From Hippasteria phrygiana (Eukaryota > Echinodermata > Asteroidea > Valvatida > Goniasteridae), in NCBI GenBank assembly GCA_037893225.1, contig JAZGUH010000696.1:496001-560000 (forward strand): 64,000 nt of DNA. Reading direction: 5' to 3'. Below the pieces are notes generated by a model. That model did no database searches. It saw only the letters and a program-made list of their open reading frames with translations, and was not told where the DNA came from. A program made the translations under genes and the position numbers. Below, piece by piece: positions 53,052 through 64,000 of the stretch. The first letter of the stretch is position 1. Each line of letters starts with the position of its first letter.

Positions 53052-53889
53052 ATGATCGTGTCTCCTCCGCGAAGGCAACATTTCAAGCATTTCAACAGCA
53101 TAGGTTTCAAATATGAAAAGCAGTGCCTCTCTCCTTGTTGATGGTTGCGAAAATATACCTCTATTTTTTAGACCTGAGCGAAAATCTAAACGAATATTCG
53201 TAATATTATATATACGCTGACGTACGTATCATCACAACACATATTGGCCGGCCGTACTCTACCATGGCCCAGTTGCATTGTGGGTATGATCCCTGACCTG
53301 CAGCATTTGCATAAAACCGGAGGAAATCCTCCGAAATATATTACCCGCTACCGGTCCCTACTTTTGAAATCCGAAGGACAATGTAGGGACCGGGAACCAG
53401 TCTACCAACTCGCACATAGGCCCTTTTCCGAACCCTGGCTTAGGCTCGGGCTTCGGCTTCGCGTAATTTTATGTCCCCAGATTTGGCAAGATCTGGGACG
53501 CTGTTTTTGCTACATGTACATCAAAGTCTTTTGTTTTAACCAAGAGCCAGAGCCTGTTTATTTATTTATTTACGTATTCAAGGCTTCAGATTGGCAGTGG
53601 GACTGGGGAATAGCTGCAGACGAAGCCCGAGCCCAAGCCAAGATTTGGAAAAGGGCCATGGTGCGAGCCCATGAGTTGGTATAATCGTACCGTCAGAGGG
53701 CGCACTGCATGGAACGAATAGACGCGACGTTACACGATCCAGGGAACCGGGAACCAGTCTATATGATTGCTAGCTACCGGTATTACATATAAGGGGCGGG
53801 GGCCAGTCTACTCCGTCGTACGTTTCCTGGTTCAGGACATTTTCGAAAACGCGTCCTTTTCGCACAGTGTTTATTTTAAACATAGAAAC
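53052..53889. other. Intergenic upstream of BBOX-like exon, repeat debris
   Basis: 53460-53600 resembles 18370-18480 (AGAGCCAGAGCCTGTTTA, GGCTTCAGATTGGCA). GGACCGGGAACCAGTCTA-type motifs end at about 53403 and 53760. No promoter element was identified with confidence. Confidence 0.45.
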
Positions 53890-54716
53890 ATGACCACCAG
53901 ATTCGTTGGTATCACTTTGGGCCGGGTTTTGTCGGCAACGCCACGTACTTGTAGATATTTTCGAACCGTGTTCGATTCCGCAAACACTCCAAGTAAACTA
54001 CTATGCAGTGCTGGCTCAACCGATACAAACAAGTCGTCAGGATGTTTTGGGGGCTTGTCTCAAAACTGTCTGTTGGTTGTGTGGAAGTCACTGATATTGA
54101 TAAGTCCCTACTGCACACAGTCAACGAATGTGTTTGCTATTCCTTATCAACCACTAGCAAATGATGACGTTTCCAGTGCCCAGAATGACACCAAGACTCT
54201 CGATAGTGTACAGGTAGATACCGGAAACAAGCAACTTGTCGTGTCCTGGGTAGATGGTGAGAGTCAGGTCTTTCCGTTTGTCTGGCTTCGGGATAATTGT
54301 CGCTGTTCTCAGTGTTTCCATCCAACTGCTTTGGCTCGTTTACCACGTACACAGCAGCATCTCAAAGTCGACATCACTGCTGACTCAGCTAAAATATCCT
54401 CCGATGGGGTGAATATAATCATCCAATGGGAAGACGGACACGAGAGCCAGTTCCCATCTGATTGGCTGAGAGCGTACCGCTTTGATGATTCCCCGGATGA
54501 TCATCTTCTGAATCCGAAGTTGAATTTCTGGGGTGCTGACGTCGACCCCAGAAAGTTTGATTTCAGTCAGCTTCTAGCAGACGACCGAGTCCTGTGTGAC
54601 TGGATGAGTGAGCTGGTGACTCGAGGGTTTGCTGCAGTAAAGAATGCCCCGGCAGAAGTTGGTCAATTGCATAAGCTTGGAGAACGGGTAGCTTACCTCC
54701 GAACAACTCTTTATGG
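53890..54716 (+). CDS. Gamma-butyrobetaine dioxygenase-like (BBOX1/TMLHE family), first coding exon
   Basis: Family members are Fe(II)/2-oxoglutarate dioxygenases of carnitine synthesis. BBOX1 hydroxylates gamma-butyrobetaine and TMLHE trimethyllysine. About 275 residues are visible from the ATG at 53890. An in-frame ATG at 53767 would add 41 residues, but the later one is followed by a typical Arg/Ser-rich leader (TTRFVGITLGRVLSATPR) that could target mitochondria. Next come VSWVDGESQVFPFVWLRDNC, RCSQCFHPTA (the Cys/His N-terminal zinc site), IIQWEDGHESQFPSDWL, LNFWGADVD and LGERVAYLRTTLYG, which align with the N-terminal half of BBOX1. The exon ends at donor GTATAT (54717). The catalytic H-x-D…H exons are not in the window. 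The PFVWLRDNC-CSQC pattern is closer to BBOX1 than TMLHE. Confidence 0.85.
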
Positions 54717-54786
54717 GTATATCATTGACTTATCTCTCATTTCTCATTCCTATTTTTTTAATGGTTGACACTAAAAGCACTCAAGC

Positions 54787-54965
54787 CAGTGGCGGATGGG
54801 GGGGGGGGGGGGGGGGGGGTAGGGGGCTACTGCCCCCCCCCCCCCCACTTTTGCCATTTTTGCATAAGATAAAACATGGACCGGCTCTGCTTTAACCCCC
54901 CCCCCCCCCCCCACCACCCCACACCTCCCCCCTTTCCCCCCGAACAGAACCTGGCTTCGCCACTG
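54787..54965. repeat. G/C-tract MITE with CAGTGGCG ends
   Basis: CAGTGGCGGATGG (54787) and CCTGGCTTCGCCACTG (ending 54965) are inverted ends. Inside are a G run of about 22, a C run of about 14 (54833-54846) and a C run of about 16 (54896-54911). The interior matches the repeat at 38331-38497 (CCCCCACTTTTGCCA). It lies in the intron after the BBOX-like exon. Flanking octamers do not match. Confidence 0.65.
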
Positions 54966-55799
54966 AAGAAATATGACATTAATGTCAGTTAATATAGCTT
55001 ACCAAAGTCGAAATCTGTCGAAATGAAGTATCAGCCAAGCTATAGGCCCTAAGAAAAGTTTTCACTATGCCATTTATCTGACAAAAATTCTTCACCATTT
55101 TGATTTCATTACGGTACGTCTCAACAGCACAGCAAGTTTGCGACCTCTGTGCTGTTGGTGTTCATTGTGACTATGGAAGCGGGCTTGGGGGAGAACTTAA
55201 TATAGGTTTTCTCGGTCAATTTCGGAAAATAAGCAGCCAATATCACTTCCATACATTGATATTAAAGCGATTTTAACTCGGTTGCTACTTTGTTTTGAAT
55301 TAAGAATTCAAGCATTCGATTTTGTTTCCAGGCATGCGAATTCATTCAGCATTATATTCAATTTACTAATTTAGTAGACACGACGTTCTTTTTAGTAATG
55401 CACATTCGTCATCCAATTTAGCAGAGTTGGTCGACTGGAGATTTTCACTTAAATGTGATTTTCATTTTCGTAAACAGGCAATCAATTTCGCAATTAAAAT
55501 AAGAATTACAAAAGTACGAGAAAGAAATGCAAACAAATATACGAACTTGTACAAAAATCTCTACTTTAATTTAAACTTATTTTTTCTTTGTTCATGTGCG
55601 TTACTCACTAATAGGCATATCGTTTTTTTTTCATACTTTGTTTTGCATATTCTCTGATTATATTTTTGTGGTTTTCTGAACTGGGCCTATTCTGTAATGT
55701 GATTTGGAAATATTAATATCATATTAATATTGCTTGAGCATGTCTTTAGAGATAAAGTATCGAAGTGATGACGTCAATGCAATTTTTAGAACCAGAATA

Positions 55800-56030
55800 G
55801 AGGAATCCCACAACGACGAGTTTAGCGCCGATCTGCGCACTTCCGCGTTTGAAAACGAGGATCTCAATGTCACAGTAAAGAACTTTATGCTGATCGTGCG
55901 CCTGCGCTGCTTTTATGGCCTGATTAATTCATGCATGAATGAATGTGCTGAAAAGCGTTGTTTTGTTTGCCACTGACATTCTCGCTTTCAACCCGGAAGT
56001 GCGCAGAAGGGGGCTAATGTGAAATTCCTC
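55800..56030. mobile_element. TA-flanked MITE, 231 bp
   Basis: GAGGAATCCCACAACGACG and …ATGTGAAATTCCTC are inverted ends, and similarity resumes inward at CTGCGCACTTCCG / CGGAAGTGCGCAG. TA lies directly outside both ends, as for Tc1/mariner-type MITEs. A plus frame through it has no domain. Confidence 0.6.
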
Positions 56031-56410
56031 TATACTTTTCTATTTTGTGTCAATGTGTTTGCATGACTGTTAACAACAAAGGAACAGTCGAAATCTCCAT
56101 TTTGTTTGGAGCCAGTTGGCAGGCCAACTGATGTCAGACTTAAGTACTCTATTGTCCATTATCGTGGTTTCTCCTTGAACCATCAATCTATTGTCATGCC
56201 AGGTCTCTGGGCATGCAATGTTTGGGTATGGTTATATCACTGCATGCATTTTGCTTGGGTGATGATATAACGTTCTGTACAACTGCTTGTTTTGGAAATT
56301 CAGTTACACAAATTCCACAACACTTTAATTCGTCATTTTTACTAAAACAAATTGTCCAGAGCAATGTCTTGTACGACTTACCTAAATTTGTCACAGTGTA
56401 TTGATGACCA

Positions 56411-56660
56411 ACTGAATTAGTCAAAACTCCGACTAGACAAAATAGTTATATGACAAGGATAGGATTATGTCTGATTCGATACGACTAATCTCTTAGTCAA
56501 GCGACTTTCGCAATTTGTAATTAACTTTAGACTAACTGAATTAGTCAAGGTCCTGACTAGACAAAATTGTCACATGACAAGGATAGGATCATGTCTGATA
56601 CGACTAATCTCTTAGTCAAGTGACTTTCGCAATTTGTAATTGAACTGACTAATCACACTG
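56411..56660 (+). repeat. 124-bp tandem duplication
   Basis: ACTGAATTAGTCAA…GACTAGACAAAAT…GACAAGGATAGGAT…AATCTCTTAGTCAAG…CGCAATTTGTAATT occurs at 56411 and again at 56535, about 90% alike. Non-coding. Confidence 0.85.
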
Positions 56661-57990
56661 TAGTCCAGTGACTAATGAGTTTGAAGATTTACCATTAATC
56701 TGACACATTGAAATTAGTAGCAGTGGCAGATCCAAGTGGCACTGTGCACATCTCTGAGTAATTAGGACATCTGTACTGCAGTCGACTTGTGTCTTACTGA
56801 TACATTTTGTAGTACATTGGATTGGGTCACAGTGCCAGTGTTTAGCTCCTTGGATCTACCACTGCATGATCATAATCACACCTGCAAGAGAAACACAAAG
56901 AGAAAAATACTGTTTATTTCTCTCATCATCTCTCAAGAAGATACAGTATTTTTAAGGCTATTCCAATAGCTTTATTCCAACTCCAATATTTGAAAACTGT
57001 GATCGGTCTTGAAAATGATGAAAAAGGTCTTAATGTAGGTGTGTGGTTCTTAGTTTTTCAAATGCCAGAATTTTGTTGAAAGCAACTGCTGCGTATGATT
57101 TGAGAGCATCCATAAGAAATATGGCTCACATTTCTTCTTTAAAATTGGTTCATATTGGTCATTCAACTATTGTATTTTTCAGCAGGCACACACAAATCCT
57201 GTTTGGGGTCATTTTAGGCTGTACATAATTATCTTGATGAGCACATTTTGAACATTAAAATATTTCATCAAGTCCAGGTTAGGATAATCGAATACTAAAT
57301 TATTAGAAAAATGCACAGCCCTTGGAGCCCTATACATTTTATATCTATACAGAGTGTAAACCAATAAAATAATGTATTTACCAGGGAGTGTCAAACAATA
57401 GTTGGGTTAAAAGGGTGGACACTATTTGCAGTGACTAGAAAACTGAACTTCCAAATCAGTCTATGAAAACGTAGGAAAAGCAAGGCGTGGTTGCTGACAT
57501 TGCACTTGGATTTGGTACTCTGATTGTATGTAAAGTTTGTAAACATGATAGCAATTACAAATAGAGCCAAATCCTTTATCAAAACTGTCATGTTTAATAG
57601 AATACAATTTTCATTAGTGTCAATTGTGCCTAATTGTCTAGACAATTAGCAAGGTGTATGGTGATTTAATTAATCTGATGCTGATATACATGTACATGTA
57701 GAGTGCTTTTATAGGAATTTATATGCAAGGCATAAACGGGTTGTATTTTTTCAGTCGTAAAAAGTCAACCTAATTACCATTAAAGATATTTTTATGTGCC
57801 TCTGTACACATTTCATAATTATACCTTACAACAATTATCATGGATAATTTATCACTTGCAGTACTATGTTGCTCCAGCAAATGTTGACCATCATTATGTG
57901 TGAAAATTATTTGGTCCAAAATTGGTTTACAATGAGAAACTTTGTAGGTGCCACTGATAAACAGAAAATATTGCTTAGTAACAGACTGTT

Positions 57991-58569
57991 GTGTTTGCCA
58001 CCTTGCTGGAAATACAGGATGCAGACATCCAATATTTTAAGTGGTTCGACTTTGTCTGTTCAAGCAGTGTAGATTTTTTCGCACTAACTGAGACATGGTT
58101 GAAAGTTACGGATGATGCACATCGGATTCAAGCAACACCCATTGGCTTTAAGCTGTTTGATGTTCCTCGTATAGGACAGACAGGCGGCGGTACAGCGCTT
58201 CTTGTCCGTGAGACTCTTGAAGTCACTAGACAGTCTGCTGGAGAATATCGGTCATTCGAATCCTCCGAATGGTTAATTAAGACATCACAGATTTTAAGGC
58301 TGGTCACTATTTATCGTCCACCTTATTCAGCCTCCCATCAGGTTGGGGTTTCAATCTTTTTTGACGAATTCTCCAATTATTTGGAATCTCTTGTCATGTG
58401 CAGTGAACCATTAATTATTACAGGTGATTTTAATTTTCATGTTGATAGCAGTGAATGTAATGATGCCACACATTTTCTTGAGTTATTGGAATCCATGAAT
58501 TTGAAACAGCATGTTGATTTTCCCACTCATATCTGTGGTTATACATTAGATTTGGTTATTACTATATAG
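57991..58569 (+). pseudogene. LINE endonuclease domain (APE type)
   Basis: DFFALTETWLKVTDDAH carries the Glu of the E-T-W motif. GGGTALLVRE, LVTIYRPPYSA and ITGDFNFHVDS (catalytic G-D-x-N) follow, with THICGYTLDLVIT at the end. This is the order in AP endonuclease domains of L2/CR1 LINEs. The first strand (N-x-x-S) is missing at the 5' edge. The domain nicks target DNA to prime reverse transcription. Confidence 0.88.
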
Positions 58570-58585
58570 ACAGTCAGAATCCTTT

Positions 58586-60864
58586 GTGAATGGCCTGGTC
58601 CCTGATCGTTTGTTTTCAGATCATTTTGCAATTTCATGCTCTTTCAACTTTACAAAGCCGTCTTTGTCTGTCACTAACGTATCTTCTCGAAAGACTAAAG
58701 CCATTGATGTTGACAAATTTAGGAATGACATCTTGAGTAACATGTTTTCATCTTTGGGTAACAATGTACATGTTAATGACCTTGCTATTTCTTACAATGC
58801 CACTCTTCGCTTTTTACTTGACATTTATGCTCCTGTAAAAACAAAAACCATTGTGGTGCGGCCTCTGGTGCATTGGTTCAATAATGACATTAAGTCAGCC
58901 AAGCAACGTAGAAGAAAGTTTGAAAGGAAATGGCGGATGACTAAATCGGAATCTGATTTTATTCGGTTTAAGCGTTTAAGGAATAGGGTCACTCTACTTA
59001 TGAATCAATCTCGATGTGATTTTCATAATAATTATAGTAAAGAGAACAGCAACGATCCTAAGCGTTTTTTTAAAGCTAGTACATCCCTTTTTAACCTTCG
59101 CACTTTAGTGCTTCCTCCGCATCTTGACGATTTTCAGCTTGCCAATGACATGGGCTCATTCTTTATAAATATAGTTAAGTCCATTCGTTTTAGACTGACC
59201 AGCCCTGATCAGTTCATTTTTTTGTCTCAACACATATCTGTTAACACATTCGATTTCCCACATCTTACTGATTTTGATCTTGTCACTGAGGATTATGTGA
59301 GGAAACTTATTACTGGTTCGTCCAAGAAATCGTGTTTGTTGGATCCAATTCCAACCTATTTGTTGGTTGATAACTTGGATGTTTTATTAACTTTTGTTAC
59401 CCGAATTATGAATGCTTCTTTAGAATCAGGTTGTTTTCCAAAACTTTGGAAGTCGGCAGTTGTGCTTCCTCACCTGAACAAAACAGGTTTAGAAGCCAAG
59501 GTCGAAAATTATCGTCCAGTTAGTAATTTACAGTGTATTTCGAAGATGCTTGAGAAAACTGTTTGTGACCAGTTGCAATCACACCTTACTTTGCATAATC
59601 TTCTTCCTACATTTCAGTCAGCATATCGGAAGTTCCATAGTACTGAAACAGCATTATTGCGAGTGAAAAATGATTTGTTACTGGCCATGAACAACAAACA
59701 GGTTACCTTGTTGGTTTTGCTCGACCTAAGCTCTGCTTTTGACACCTTAGATCATAATATCCTTTTGGATATTTTAAGAACAAAGTTCGGAGTCGATGGT
59801 AATGTACTCCAATGGTTCAGGTCATATTTGTCTGGGAGATCTCAACGTGTTTTGATAAACGGCATTATGTCTGATGAGTACGACCTTGAGTGGGGTGTTC
59901 CACAAGGTTCCTGTTTGGGTCCACTGTTATTTACTTTGTATACTAGTGAGTTGTTTGACATTGTAAATGCCCACCACCTCCAGGTTCATTGTTATGCGGA
60001 CGACACACAGTTGTATATTTCATTTTCACCTGATGTAGTTGGGAGTCAAGAGTCCGCTTTGTCTGTCATGGAATCATGTATCAAGGACTTACGTACTTGG
60101 ATGTCCGTAAGTGGGTTATTTGTAAATGATAGCAAATCTGAACTTCTGATTATTGGTACTCGTCAGCAATTGGCAAAGGTTAAGATAGATGGGATACAGG
60201 TTGGAGGATCAGTAGTCAACCCTGTGACTGTTGCCCAAAACTTGGGAGCGTGGTTTGATGGTAACTTATCTATGAAAGATCATATTGTTAGAACGTGTTG
60301 TTCAGCATTTTATTATCTTCATAATATTAGATCCATTAGGAAGATTTTAACACGTGCTAGTACTGAAATACTTGTCCATGCATTCATTACTTCCAAGCTG
60401 GATTACTGTAATAGTTTGCTCTATGGGATACCATCTATGCATTTAGACCGTCTTCAGCAGGTTCAAAATACTTGTGCCAGGCTTGTGTGCAACAAGTACA
60501 AGTACTGTCATATCACACCTGTTTTTATCGATCTTCACTGGCTTCCAATTAAGTCTAGAATTGTTTTTAAAATCTTGCTCTCGTTTTTAATATTTTACAC
60601 GGTGAGTGTCCTGAATATTTATCCCAGCTTATCACCGTTCGACCTCTGCCTCGTTATGGTCTTCGTAGCTTTGATCAAAACAACTGCATTCTTCTTAAAC
60701 ACCCAATCACTCGTAGCAGAACTAACTTAGGTGATCAGGCTTTTTATTATGCTGCCCCTTCGCTGTGGAATAAGTTACCAGCTTCTGTGAGGAACGTCAC
60801 CAGTTTAAGCCGTTTTAAGACGCTGCTGAAAACTCATCTTTTTTCAAATGCTTTTGATTTGTAA
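58586..60864 (+). pseudogene. LINE reverse transcriptase (L2/CR1-like)
   Basis: VENYRPVSNLQCISKMLEK (motif 0/1), QSAYRKFHSTETALL, LVLLDLSSAFDTLDH (palm Asp, motif A), WGVPQGSCLGPLLFTLY (motif B), HCYADDTQLYISF (YADD, motif C) and NDSKSELLIIGT, LGAWFDGNLSMKDHI, SKLDYCNSLLYGIP and LQQVQNTCARLV (thumb). Open for 714 codons. A one-base loss near 60578 moves the C-terminal block (HGECPEYLSQ, YYAAPSLWNKLP, LKTHLFSNAF) to another frame, ending at TAA 60862-60864. Confidence 0.92.
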
Positions 60865-61072
60865 TGGGTTTTATTGTATTTCTATTTACTGTAAGTACAA
60901 TATTTTTGGAACAATGAATTTTACTCGTATATTTGAATGATGTATTTCTGAGCCTGCGTTGTATTTTAATGTATTTTATTTATTACTAGTTTTATGCCCA
61001 GTTTATTGTTGTACAGCGCATTTGAATATGTTACATAAAATTTGCGCTTAATAATTTTCCTCAATTGCCGAA

Positions 61073-61260
61073 TAGGGCGACACATAATCCTAGAAAAGAG
61101 TGGGTTAGGGTGACCTGGTCGAATAGGGCGACACATAACTGTCGCCCTATCGTAAAAGTCGCCCCTTTTGAGTGTTTTTTTAGTAAGGTGCGTGGGGAAA
61201 GTGCTCTAAATGGGCGACACTCGTGTCGCCCCAATAAGGTTATTTCGGGAAGAGTCGCCC
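61073..61260. repeat. Cluster of GGGCGAC / GTCGCCC motifs
   Basis: At least eight occurrences on both strands in 190 bp, including ATAGGGCGACACATAA twice and the palindrome GGGCGACACTCGTGTCGCCC (61211-61230). Immediately precedes the CCG tract. Function unknown. Confidence 0.8.
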
Positions 61261-61263
61261 ATG

Positions 61264-62896
<1,633 letters not shown>

Positions 62897-63743
62897 CCCC
62901 GTTCTCACTTGAACGATTTTTTGTACAACTGCGGTGCGACTAAAAAATCGTACAGCCGTGCGATTTCCGTACGACTTTCCCTGTTTCTTTCCCGCACAGT
63001 CTCACTTGTACAACTGCCGTGCGACTGCCGTTCAACTCTCGTGCGACTTTTCCTCTCGAAACATCCGATAACGGTTCAAGTTCCGTGCGACTGGCGTACA
63101 ACCTGTACGAGTCCTGCGCAAGCGCCGTGCGATTGTTGTTCAACTCGCGTGCGACCTGTGCGCATGTGGTACAACCGCCGTACAACCAATCAGAGCGACG
63201 TGCGATCGCCGTACACAAGCGCATAAAAGTAGGGCCTTTTGGCGTCGATCTTCAAAACCGCACTTGATGTTCGACAGTCAACAAGTATTCAACACAACAC
63301 AACGATGCCACCGAAGAAGAGTGATGGCAAGCAGGCAGGCAGCAAGAACGGCAAGACCAGGTTGGACGGCAGCAGCACCGCGCTCGCATGGGGTCGCACC
63401 GCACTTGCATGATATTCCTACAGCTTGTACAGCAGTCTGATGGCAGTCGCACCGTTCTCTCATGAGATTCGCACATGTTGCACGGCAGTTGCACGGCAAT
63501 CTGATGGATGTCGCACGGCCGAGCCGTGCGACTCTCTTCAGACTACCGTGCGACCAATGCGAACTATGCGAAATTTTCAACATTTGAAAAAAATCGCACG
63601 GGCATGCGACCCGTCCGAATTACACACGACAACCCTACAACCTGTGCGAATCATCAAAAAACTGCCGTGCGACTCCCGTACGCCCTGTGCGATTTGGTAG
63701 TCGCACGGCATTCCCGTAGAAAATCGTTCAAGTGAGAACGGGG
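62897..63743. mobile_element. Transposon with CCCCGTTCTCACTTGAACG TIRs and dense CCGTGCGAC motifs
   Basis: CCCCGTTCTCACTTGAACGA (62897) is repeated inverted at the right end (63743). TIRs are about 25 bp. Inside, CCGTGCGA, GTACAAC and TTGCACGGC variants occur roughly every 15-20 bases from both ends to about 63220 on the left and from about 63390 on the right. The centre has a TATA-like CATAAAAGTAG (63222) and, about 80 bp on, an ATG (63305) opening a 34-codon Lys/Gly-rich frame (MPPKKSDGKQAGSKNGKTR). This looks like a deleted element retaining promoter, start and binding-site arrays. The TSD is unclear (CTAATA / CCTTAG). Confidence 0.72.
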
Positions 63744-64000
63744 CCTTAGGGGTAGAACATGCAGAACATAGGGCTGAACTGTCCTAACGTTACGTTAGCC
63801 TAAATTGAACGTTCGGCCGGACAAGCTAGTCGGGAAACTTGACTGTCAGATGGGCATATCATCAAATCAATCTTTATCAATAAAATCAGAAACACACTTG
63901 ACTTACCTTTGCATATTTGACATCGTTAAATTGACCAGGAGCGGCGCACAACGAGAAGTGTCCTTGTATAATGTACGTGTGTGGCGTAGATGTACTTGTA
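63744..64000. other. Right edge, nothing recognised
   Basis: Short stretch without supported features. Confidence 0.5.

Larger units (their letters stand above)
54966..57990. other. Intron or intergenic DNA, no exon found
   Basis: Searched for the next BBOX exon (the HTWQV and FHTDYP-type blocks) on the plus strand without success. AT-rich, with the two small repeats listed separately. If the host gene continues beyond 64000, this and the LINE downstream lie in its first intron. Confidence 0.5.
57991..61055 (+). mobile_element. L2/CR1-like LINE, 5'-truncated, near-complete
   Basis: An apurinic-type endonuclease (57991-58569) is followed by a full reverse transcriptase (58586-60864), then a 3' UTR ending in TTGTACAGCGCATTTGAA … AAATTTGCGCTTA. 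That is close to the AGCGC…GCGCTAT hairpin tail common to L2/CR1-type LINEs. A 4-bp ATAT gain near 58563 separates the two frames, and one base lost near 60578 shifts the last 95 codons. Few defects overall suggest recent activity. No poly(A). The upstream RNA-binding ORF is absent. Confidence 0.88.

Noticed and set aside
54787..54965. hAT assignment for the G/C-tract MITE from its CAGTGGCG end
   Set aside because: Flanking octamers ACTCAAGC and AAGAAATA do not match, so the superfamily is left open.

Overview
The window is animal nuclear DNA: intron-split genes with GT-AG borders, tRNA-derived SINE heads, LINE, LTR, DIRS-type and cut-and-paste transposons, long homopolymer tracts, and no operons. 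A monocarboxylate-transporter gene and a gamma-butyrobetaine-hydroxylase-like gene, with TTAA-, hAT- and L2/CR1-like repeats, suggest a marine invertebrate, perhaps an echinoderm or other deuterostome. The species cannot be fixed from the sequence.

Only two host genes can be defended. An SLC16-like transporter (9039-13297, +) has three visible exons and lacks its first exon. The first coding exon of a BBOX1-like 2-oxoglutarate dioxygenase (53890-54716, +) is present and the rest lies beyond the window. Nearly everything else is mobile DNA or its debris.

Layout: 1-2400, decayed Ty3/gypsy element on the minus strand, entering from the left edge. 2334-8377, a 3.0-kb segment (gag start plus several repeats) present twice in tandem. 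8378-13300, transporter gene with MITEs and a SINE in its introns. 13300-25200, intergenic repeats, including a 1.38-kb element with a RecQ-helicase fragment, a 2.3-kb inverted repeat and arrays of near-palindromes. 25223-33608, a decayed tyrosine-recombinase (DIRS/Ngaro-like) retroelement with gag, RT, RNase H, SGNH-hydrolase-like and recombinase modules and splice-like borders. 33600-44480, MITEs and a 2.3-kb foldback element. 44480-51264, a LINE reverse transcriptase split by a TTAA-flanked element with a THAP exon and by a self-nested pair of hAT elements. 51269-53041, further nested elements. 53890-54716, BBOX1-like exon. 57991-61055, an L2/CR1-like LINE. 61270-61512, a (CCG)70(CTG)11 tract. 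62897-63743, a transposon packed with CCGTGCGAC-type motifs.

The strongest results are insertion junctions readable directly as terminal motifs plus target-site duplications (TSDs): 8 bp (hAT), 9-10 bp (Mutator-like length), TTAA (Kolobok/piggyBac type) and 7 bp (foldback). They give a relative insertion history up to four levels deep.
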